Shown here piece after piece: positions 55,984 to 64,000 of a DNA stretch of 64,000 nt. The notes beneath the pieces were generated by a model. It saw nothing but the letters and a program-made list of their open reading frames with translations. It searched no databases and had not been told where the DNA came from. The DNA is from an uncultured Bacteroidota bacterium (GTDB lineage: Bacteria; Bacteroidota; Bacteroidia; Flavobacteriales; Flavobacteriaceae). Location of the stretch: positions 28,306 to 92,305 of the forward strand of contig CABXCC010000004.1 in assembly GCA_902510475.1 (NCBI GenBank), in the 5' to 3' direction. How positions within the stretch are numbered: the first letter of the stretch is position 1; the number at the start of each line of letters is the position of its first letter. A program made the translations under genes and the position numbers.

Positions 55984-56414
55984 AAAAAAATAATGGCTTA
56001 AGTTTTTTCATCCCCAAAGAAGAAACGGGTTTAAACGCAATTTTGATAAACACAGGAATCTCAGCAGGCTTTCCTTCTCCTGCAGGAGATTACAAACAAG
56101 AGAGGATTAGTTTAGATAAAGAATTGATAAAGAATCAGGAAGCTACTTTTTTTGCTAGAGTTTCTGGTGAATCAATGGTTAATGCTGGTTTAGAGGATGG
56201 TGATTTAATCATTATTGACAGAAGTATAGAACCATCGAATAATAAGATAGCTGTCTGTTATATCGATGGTGAATTTACAGTAAAAAGGCTAAGAGTTAAA
56301 AAGGGCAAAATTTGGTTACAGCCGGAAAATTCAAAATATCAACCCATAGAAATAAAGGAGGATAACGAGTTAATTATTTGGGGGATAGTAACGAATGTTG
56401 TAAAAAAGTTATAG
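55980..56414 (+). CDS. umuD: UmuD-like S24 self-cleaving protein
   Basis: This 144-residue partner of UmuC is activated by RecA-stimulated self-cleavage. The cleavage pair is Ala35-Gly36 in FPSPAGDY. The nucleophile Ser65 is in VSGESMVNAG, and the general base Lys102 lies in EFTVKRLRV. No LexA-like helix-turn-helix is present, so it is not a repressor. I see no recognisable SOS box upstream of the pair. Confidence 0.92.
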   Translation: MKKNNGLSFFIPKEETGLNAILINTGISAGFPSPAGDYKQERISLDKELIKNQEATFFARVSGESMVNAGLEDGDLIIIDRSIEPSNNKIAVCYIDGEFTVKRLRVKKGKIWLQPENSKYQPIEIKEDNELIIWGIVTNVVKKL

Positions 56415-56420
56415 TCTTAT

Positions 56421-56696
56421 TTATTCAACCAGAGCCGTAACTTTATTATTTTTCATTTCAACAGTACCAGAATTAATACTATAAAAATAACCCCTTCCTT
56501 CTTTTTTGAAAACTTCTTTTTGTGACTCGTCTAAAGAGATATCTCCGTAAACTTTAATAGATCCCTTTTTGAGGTTTGAAACAATTGCTGCATGATTATT
56601 TAGCATTTCAAATTCTCCATCAACTCCGGGAACAGCAACCGATGAAACCTCACCGGTAAAGACTATTTTTTCAGGGGAAATTATTTCTAAAATCAT
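56421..56696 (-). CDS. atpC: ATP synthase epsilon subunit
   Basis: This 91-residue subunit of the F1 central stalk consists only of the N-terminal beta sandwich (LEIISPEKIVFTGEVSSVAV, GEFEMLNNHAAIVSNLKKG). It lacks the C-terminal helical hairpin that inhibits ATPase activity in E. coli. Short epsilons are common in this phylum. It follows atpD by 12 bp. Confidence 0.92.
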   Translation of the reverse strand: MILEIISPEKIVFTGEVSSVAVPGVDGEFEMLNNHAAIVSNLKKGSIKVYGDISLDESQKEVFKKEGRGYFYSINSGTVEMKNNKVTALVE

Positions 56697-56708
56697 TGAT
56701 TCTTTTTT

Positions 56709-58285
<1,577 letters not shown>

Positions 58286-58320
58286 TAGATTTTTTAACAA
58301 ATAATCAACTATTATAAACA

Positions 58321-58354
58321 AAAAAAAAGTCTGGATTAATTCCAGACTTTTTTT
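58321..58354 (-). terminator. Rho-independent terminator after the GDSL-like lipoprotein
   Basis: The arms AAAGTCTGGA and TCCAGACTTT enclose the loop TTAAT and are flanked by an A run and a T run. It sits 24 bp beyond the lipoprotein stop and isolates that locus from atpD. It can work in both directions. Confidence 0.9.
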
Positions 58355-58377
58355 ATTATAGTTTGTTTTTTTAAAGG

Positions 58378-59835
58378 CTATAAGCCATTAGGATAGTTTG
58401 TTGGATATTGTCCAATATCTAATCCTGCATCAGAAAGATTTGATCCCCATGTAGCATCAATTGCCTCCATCATTCTTTTAGCAATTAAAGCACTACCTCT
58501 AGAAGTTGGAGTATATCCATCTAAACTAAAGAATCCACCAAATACAAGGTCTCCAGTCATGTTGAAACTATCTTCACTAACTCCTGTTGTAACAACATCA
58601 TTATAAAGAGCAGCCAAATCAAATAATGCCCATCCACTTGGAACAGACGCAGCAATTGCAGCATTTCCTGTAGCTACTTTTGTTTGGACTTCAGTAATTT
58701 CATTTGCAGTTAATACCGCCCAGTCTGGTGCTGGTATTGTAACACCCCAAATTCCCAATGGATTACTTGGATCCGGTACAGTTCCTAAATTTGGTAACGC
58801 AAATAGATTTATTTTATCATTTGCAGTTGCTAATCTTATGCTTGGCAAACCCAATGCAGATAGATCTGTAAGATCTTCATCTTCGATTAGTACGGGATTA
58901 TTTCCAACAACAGCATTTAAAGTTCTTAGCGCAACTTCATCAGCACTAATTAAACCTGCTGCCTGTGCAGCTGCCAATCCACCATTATAAGGAGGAGCAA
59001 GAGCTGTGTTAAGTAAACCCGCAAATTCAGCACTTAAAGGAATTGAATTGTATGGTACAGTATTATATGTTGCTGTGTTTGTAGGATCAGGAAGAGTTGT
59101 AATAACTCCGTTAGGAACAGCAGAACTTAATGTTTGAATTGTTCCTACTACACCAGCCAACATGCCTGTTGGTCCACCTAATTCAAGAGGTCCAAAAGGA
59201 AATCCACTAGCTCCAAATAAAGCATAATTTGCAAAATCATTTCCAGGTACAAGTGTCACAAATGTTGGTTGTTGCATCATTGCATCGCCCACCATAGTTG
59301 CACCGTTGCTAGAAGCAGTTCTTACATACCAAGGGTTAGCTTGACCAGCCATCAATCCTTCCATACTACCAACACCAGGTGCTACATAAGTTATTGCAGC
59401 AGCAAGTGGCATAGCCATGTTAGAGTATGGCCCAGCTTCAACACTTGTAGCTTCCGTAGTAATACTACCTGAAACAAGTGCAGGTCCAGCACCATCAAAG
59501 TATGCTCTTGGTCCCCAAAATTGTGCACCACCTACATTAATTCCACCCACATTATCACTAACATATGGTTGAGTAAACTCTCCTCCACCTGCCATTGACA
59601 TAACTCCTGCCATAATGTTTGGGTATGAATTCATTTGTGCAGCAGCAAATAGCGAGTTGTCTGAAAAACCAGCAGTAATACTTTCACCCATAGCAACATA
59701 AGTGCTAAAATCAGCATCACCAGAATCTATATCTAAATAGGCATCTGGATAAATTGCACCAGGGTTTTCTACATCTGTTTCACAAGCCATAAGGCCCAAA
59801 AATAAAACAGATAAAAATATATATTTAAATTTCAT
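58378..59835 (-). CDS. SGNH/GDSL-like outer-membrane lipoprotein
   Basis: This 485-residue lipoprotein (lipobox LGLMAC, Cys18) has a GDSL-type fold. It carries GESITAGFSDNSLF with the expected nucleophile Ser52, the Bacteroidota-specific GGGEFTQPYVSDNVGG, and FFSLDGYTPTSRGSALIAKRM at the end. In active relatives the last motif is DGxHPT, but here the His position is Thr (DGYTPT), so the catalytic His may be missing. The middle is a Gly/Ala/Pro-rich insertion with few Lys or Arg residues. It follows the TonB receptor gene at 59857 by 21 bp, so the two form a surface-binding and uptake pair. Substrate is unknown. Confidence 0.8.
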   Translation of the reverse strand: MKFKYIFLSVLFLGLMACETDVENPGAIYPDAYLDIDSGDADFSTYVAMGESITAGFSDNSLFAAAQMNSYPNIMAGVMSMAGGGEFTQPYVSDNVGGINVGGAQFWGPRAYFDGAGPALVSGSITTEATSVEAGPYSNMAMPLAAAITYVAPGVGSMEGLMAGQANPWYVRTASSNGATMVGDAMMQQPTFVTLVPGNDFANYALFGASGFPFGPLELGGPTGMLAGVVGTIQTLSSAVPNGVITTLPDPTNTATYNTVPYNSIPLSAEFAGLLNTALAPPYNGGLAAAQAAGLISADEVALRTLNAVVGNNPVLIEDEDLTDLSALGLPSIRLATANDKINLFALPNLGTVPDPSNPLGIWGVTIPAPDWAVLTANEITEVQTKVATGNAAIAASVPSGWALFDLAALYNDVVTTGVSEDSFNMTGDLVFGGFFSLDGYTPTSRGSALIAKRMMEAIDATWGSNLSDAGLDIGQYPTNYPNGL

Positions 59836-59856
59836 AATTATTAATATTTAATATTA

Positions 59857-62649
59857 TTAAAAGTTGTTAGCAGTCCATGAAACATAATACTGTGTTCCGA
59901 TAAATCCAGAACCGAATGCTGTAAAGTATTCGTTATTTCCAATATTAGTTGCTCCAATTTTAACTGTTGACTTCCACTTAGGAAGTGTAAAATTAATCTG
60001 TGCATCAACTACGTGAGTTTCAGGAACCATACCATCTCCGAAAGATGCTTGCCATAAGTACTCACTCCAGTATCTCCAAGCTACGTTAAATCCAACCGTT
60101 CTATCACTAATTTTGAAAAGGTTTGTATTTCCAAATTGAGCTTTAATCTTGTGCTCAGGTGTATTCCAGTTTGTTCTAAAGTCTGGATAAAGTGATTGTT
60201 CAAATTCTAATTTAGATTTTGTGTAGTTAGCAGAAAGGTCAAAGTTTCCAAAGATCTTAGTAGCCATTCCTATTGCCATTCCCCAAGAAGAAATTTCTGC
60301 CGGAGAATTTGTATATGCGCTATAGGTTTCAAAATCTGAATTAGCCATTGCTAATACAGATAATCCACCGTCACCTACTTCTCCGTAAAGAGGAGCTAGT
60401 ACTACTTGAGTATTAATGAAATCTTGGAAATCATTTCTGTAAACCGCAGCATCAATTGTAAAGGTTCTAGATAATTTTCCTCTATAACCAAACTCCATTG
60501 ATTGCATTTGCTCAGGCTTAACATAGTCAACATCAGCTACATTAAGAAGTGCAGGATTACCCGTAGCAGCAAAAGCTTGAACTGAACTAGCCTCATATGC
60601 ATTGCTGTATGCAGCATCACCAGTAAGAGTAACACTTGCTGGAATTCCTAACGATTGTCCTGCAATACTTACCCCATAATCCCTAACAAATCTTGCTGGG
60701 TTACCATCACCAGAACCAACTAATCTTGCTTGACCCGCATCTAGACCGATAAATAAGTCTTGTGTAGTTGGAGTTCTAAATCCTGTTTGATAAGAAACTC
60801 TAAAGTTATGATTCTTGTATTGACCTGCAGTATAACTTAATACACCTCTAGGTGAGAACTGTCCGTCAAAGTATTCTGACTTATCATATCTGATGGCACC
60901 TGTAAGAACAAGTCTATCATCAAGCATTTTCTTAACAGCTTGTGAATAGAATCCCATTTCTTGGTATTCAATCGGGCCGTCAACATCTGTAAAGATTGTT
61001 CCACCTGAGTTAAGCGAATACATTCTTGCAGATCCACCAACTTGAACTTCTGCCCAGTCCCACATATGACCAAAATTATAGTTGTAGTCTAAGTGGTAGA
61101 ATTTTGAATTGTCCTGGAATTTAGCACCCGTAGTTAAATTTGGATCAGCTATTACCTCAGCTAAATTTGAATTAAATTCTTCAGATCCTGGCAACCATCT
61201 TCCAGTATCTGCTGTTTGTCTTGCTAATGCATGAGCTTGATCGATATTTAACCCAGCTAATTGTCCATTAACAATACCACCAACATATTCAGCAAACCAG
61301 TTAAGATCTGGCTTCCATCTTCTGTTTACATTAATAGCAGCAAATGTCATATCATAAGAATCTCCTGCGTCATCTTCAACAACGTATCCTCTAATAAACC
61401 AGTTGTCATTTGTAACCTCAAGTTTGTGTTGATTCATTGTAAAGTTCTTAATAGCGTATCTGTTAATACCTTGATATAAAGTTCTACCAGTACCCCATTT
61501 TCCAACGTAAGATAATTCAAGATTACTTCCTTCAACAGGTCTATAGTATACACCCCAGTCAGCTTTTTTACTTGTAGCTTCTGGTTCTGCCATGTCCATT
61601 TCATTGTAACCGGTTCTGCTTACAACTTCACTAGGAACTAATGCTTCAGCACCAGCAGGTAATAGACCAAGTGGAATCATCTGTTGAGCAACATTATATA
61701 TATTAGTTGCTACCTCATCACCATAGATATTAATACCGTCGTGGTTATAATCTCCAGGGAAAACAGATCTATTTAATTTGTCTTCTTCGCTATTTGCAAT
61801 CCAGTCGGTTCCAATTAAATAACCAAAATTAACCTTCATTGCAAGTTTGTCGCTGAATTTGTGTCCCCATCTGATTTGAACATCTTGGAATTGATTATCT
61901 CCAGCAGCATCTTGTGAAGTAATCCCTCTTTTGTACTGACCACTTACTCCCTGGTGATCAAAAGGGTTTTTACTATTCATTAATAAAATACCGTTAAAGG
62001 CATTTGCACCATATAGCGCAGAAGAAGTACCCGGTACTAATTCTACGTTAAGTACATCTGTTTCTACCATTCCTAATAAGTTTCCTAAAGGGAAATTAAG
62101 TGCAGGGGCAGAGTTGTCCATACCATCTACTAACTGTACGAATCTCGTATTAGCAAATGTTGCAAAACCTCTAGTGTTAATAGATTTAAAAGTGAAACTA
62201 TTCACGTTTATATCAACACCTTTTAAGTTTTCTAGACCATCATAAAAATCTGCAGAAGCAGTTGTTCTGATGTCTTTTGTACCAAATCTTTCAATTGTCA
62301 CTGGTGATTCAAAAACTCTTTGAGGAGTTCTAGAAGCAGAAACTACAACCTCGTCTAAAGCCGTATCGTCTTCTAAAACAATATTTACAGTTGATGTGCC
62401 AGTAACCTCAACAGTACCGGCTTTAAATCCAACACTGCTTGCTTGTATGCTAAAAGGAGCGTCCATATCTACGGTAATAGTAAAATTACCATCAAAATCA
62501 GCTGCAACACCGTTTGATGTTCCTACAACAATAATTGTTGCTCCAGATAATGGCTGGTCATTTATATCTGTTACACTACCAGAAACAGTAGTCTGAGCGT
62601 AACTTAAAACACCAACTAACATTATTAAAATCTTAAGAATTGTTCTCAT
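59857..62649 (-). CDS. TonB-dependent receptor with regulatory-like domain (930 aa)
   Basis: This outer-membrane transporter has a signal peptide ending LSYAQ, a carboxypeptidase-regulatory-like domain (VSGSVTDINDQPLSGATIIV to TVNIVLEDD, about 22-95), then a plug with EVVVSASRTPQRVFESPVT, INTRGFATFANTRFVQLVDG and SALYGANAFNGILLMNSKNP. The 22-strand barrel closes in YYVSWTANNF. It is co-transcribed with the GDSL-like lipoprotein. The pair is reminiscent of SusC/SusD-like logic but the lipoprotein is not SusD. Base composition is richer in GC than the neighbours, as expected for a highly expressed gene. Confidence 0.88.
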   Translation of the reverse strand: MRTILKILIMLVGVLSYAQTTVSGSVTDINDQPLSGATIIVVGTSNGVAADFDGNFTITVDMDAPFSIQASSVGFKAGTVEVTGTSTVNIVLEDDTALDEVVVSASRTPQRVFESPVTIERFGTKDIRTTASADFYDGLENLKGVDINVNSFTFKSINTRGFATFANTRFVQLVDGMDNSAPALNFPLGNLLGMVETDVLNVELVPGTSSALYGANAFNGILLMNSKNPFDHQGVSGQYKRGITSQDAAGDNQFQDVQIRWGHKFSDKLAMKVNFGYLIGTDWIANSEEDKLNRSVFPGDYNHDGINIYGDEVATNIYNVAQQMIPLGLLPAGAEALVPSEVVSRTGYNEMDMAEPEATSKKADWGVYYRPVEGSNLELSYVGKWGTGRTLYQGINRYAIKNFTMNQHKLEVTNDNWFIRGYVVEDDAGDSYDMTFAAINVNRRWKPDLNWFAEYVGGIVNGQLAGLNIDQAHALARQTADTGRWLPGSEEFNSNLAEVIADPNLTTGAKFQDNSKFYHLDYNYNFGHMWDWAEVQVGGSARMYSLNSGGTIFTDVDGPIEYQEMGFYSQAVKKMLDDRLVLTGAIRYDKSEYFDGQFSPRGVLSYTAGQYKNHNFRVSYQTGFRTPTTQDLFIGLDAGQARLVGSGDGNPARFVRDYGVSIAGQSLGIPASVTLTGDAAYSNAYEASSVQAFAATGNPALLNVADVDYVKPEQMQSMEFGYRGKLSRTFTIDAAVYRNDFQDFINTQVVLAPLYGEVGDGGLSVLAMANSDFETYSAYTNSPAEISSWGMAIGMATKIFGNFDLSANYTKSKLEFEQSLYPDFRTNWNTPEHKIKAQFGNTNLFKISDRTVGFNVAWRYWSEYLWQASFGDGMVPETHVVDAQINFTLPKWKSTVKIGATNIGNNEYFTAFGSGFIGTQYYVSWTANNF

Positions 62650-62871
62650 AATTTGTTTATGTTTAATTTTTATGAGGTTAAATATATGTTAATAATCTGT
62701 TAACGCCATGAATATTGACAAAAAAATGGGGTAAAAAATAAATTTTTATTAAAAATATTATTAGTATTTTATAATATTATCAATGAATTGTGTATTAATT
62801 ATTCTAATATGATATAATATATTTAATAATTTAACAATTTTGATAAATAATACTTATTTGGACTAAAATCA

Positions 62872-64000
62872 CTAAAAATCAATAGAAAAACCAAAAGAAG
62901 GGATCATTGACTGTCTATTTACATCAATTTCTACTAGGCTAAATGGAGCGATAATATTTCCACTATCATCTCTTTCTAGCCCATATTCTGACGGGGAAGG
63001 TATTTTTTGTGCAAGTAGGTTTAAAATTTCAATAAAGAAATTTATAGAAATATTCTCTTTATTCCATTTTTTGTCAAATCTTATATCTACTTGTGAAAAG
63101 TTTCCAAGTTTAACATTTCCAAGTTGTGAATAATCTAGGACCATATTTGGATAATTTGCTAAACTGGCGTCTAAATCATAAGGTACATACGGAGTTTTGC
63201 CTGAAAAACGCCATCTTGAACTAATCTCCCAATTTCTTTTGAGCTTATAACCACCGCTAAAAGAGGATAGATGTTTACTGTCCCATACAGACGGTAAATA
63301 ATTTCCATTTATATCTGTAAACTCACTCTTAAAGAATGTGTAAGAAAATATCCCATAAAAACTATTAGTCAACTTTTGTTGAAAAAGAAATTCTATTCCT
63401 CTTGTTTTTCCCTTGCCCTCTGTAATAATATTTTCATTACCCAAGACTTCAAAATCAGCTCCCTTATTCGCAAGAGATACTCCGTCAGCTATAGAAATTG
63501 GGAATTGATTGTATTTTTTTAAAAATCCTTCAACGGATACTTTTGACGCATTTCCTAAAGCATAATCAAAACCTGTTACAAAGTGATTACTTCTTGTATA
63601 TTTAGCGTCTTGATTAGCCAACTCTCCTAAACTATTTTTAAATCCAAGAACTGTATAAACAGGAATCTTATAATAAGTTCCTAAACTTGAATTCCACTTT
63701 AACCTTTTATCTTTTGAGATTGACAGAGACGTTGATAGTCTTGGAGACAAATTATTTGTTAAGTTGGATCCACTACTAAAATTGTCTTCATCGGAGCGAA
63801 TTCCGATAGATACATCAAGTTTATTTTCAAAAAAACTTTTAGAAATATTCCCAAACAACCCATATTTATAAAAATTAAATTTGGTTATGTATTCTACCTG
63901 ATTATAAAGATCAGATGTATTGTTGAAGTAATCTGAGTATTGAATATTTCCACCCCATGATATTTTCCAATCATTTACATAATTTACCGTTTTCAATCTT
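62872..64000 (-). CDS. TonB-dependent receptor, C-terminal part (cut by window edge)
   Basis: This frame of at least 375 residues enters from the right edge without a start. It contains only barrel strands: DWKISWGGNIQYSDYFN, LRLSTSLSISKDKRLKWN-like extracellular loops, IEFLFQQKLTNSFYGIFSY, and a terminal FGFSIDF that fits the BAM recognition signal. The pattern is the second half of a TonB-dependent receptor of flavobacterial type. The plug and ligand clues lie outside the window. Confidence 0.8.
   Translation of the reverse strand, partial: RLKTVNYVNDWKISWGGNIQYSDYFNNTSDLYNQVEYITKFNFYKYGLFGNISKSFFENKLDVSIGIRSDEDNFSSGSNLTNNLSPRLSTSLSISKDKRLKWNSSLGTYYKIPVYTVLGFKNSLGELANQDAKYTRSNHFVTGFDYALGNASKVSVEGFLKKYNQFPISIADGVSLANKGADFEVLGNENIITEGKGKTRGIEFLFQQKLTNSFYGIFSYTFFKSEFTDINGNYLPSVWDSKHLSSFSGGYKLKRNWEISSRWRFSGKTPYVPYDLDASLANYPNMVLDYSQLGNVKLGNFSQVDIRFDKKWNKENISINFFIEILNLLAQKIPSPSEYGLERDDSGNIIAPFSLVEIDVNRQSMIPSFGFSIDF

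Noticed and set aside
62650..62871. Possible RNA gene in the 222-bp gap between two TonB receptor genes
   Set aside because: The sequence is very AT-rich with no cloverleaf or long stem. It probably holds only the receptor promoter (a TATATTTA near-match) and leader.

Overview
Organism. The window is AT-rich (roughly 30% GC by eye) chromosomal DNA of a member of the Bacteroidota, most likely a streamlined marine Flavobacteriales lineage. The support is the PorZ-type type IX secretion protein, several TonB-dependent receptors, an OmpA with TSP3 repeats, the IPExxxVDY protein, the moxR-bat operon, and repeated promoters of the form TTG-N17-23-TAnnTTTG. Genes are tightly packed. There are many 1-28 bp overlaps and no gene-free stretch reaches 300 bp. 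I saw no rRNA, tRNA, CRISPR array, intact transposase or prophage. Layout. (1) 0-6 kb: a secreted hydrolase, a small outer-membrane barrel, a Bax inhibitor-1 protein, a DUF3078 protein and a lipoprotein beta-mannosidase. (2) 6-7.5 kb: two adjacent reading frames that together look like a degenerate tyrosine recombinase. (3) 7.5-15.6 kb: an AddB-like nuclease, an OmpA/TSP3 protein, its barrel-only paralogue and an AddA-like helicase-nuclease. (4) 15.6-25.6 kb: housekeeping genes sodA, purF, pfkB-type kinase, rnhA, purN, acpP, fabF, rnc, IPExxxVDY, pyk and an isoaspartyl peptidase. (5) 25.6-28.7 kb: an ALDH7-type dehydrogenase, an XRE regulator with a small membrane protein, and an SDR. (6) 28.8-38.2 kb: a complete moxR-DUF58-batABCDE aerotolerance-type operon. 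(7) 38-46.7 kb: cvpA, pheS, gpsA-nadD-gmk-yicC, an EamA transporter, a Cys/Met gamma-family PLP enzyme and gdhA. (8) 46.8-56.4 kb: porZ, recO, a TonB receptor, recX, a BtuB-like receptor and a umuC-umuD pair. (9) 56.4-64 kb: atpC-atpD, a GDSL-like lipoprotein with its TonB receptor, and a TonB receptor cut by the window edge. What stands out. Between about 6.5 and 25.2 kb, ten proteins are broken by 14 single-base frame changes. All lie in A or T runs of 6-8 and nearly all are repaired by removing one base. The other 45 kb shows none, even across A9 and A11 runs. This looks like a low-quality consensus patch, with slippage decoding as the biological alternative. In the same patch, the 3' end of addB contains a 42-bp perfect inverted copy of part of the ompA TSP3 coding sequence, 140 bp from the degenerate recombinase. 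That arrangement is the most unusual structure here. Apart from this recombinase/inverted-repeat region, the gene content resembles an ordinary flavobacterial core chromosome, and I did not find a convincing new defence or mobile system.
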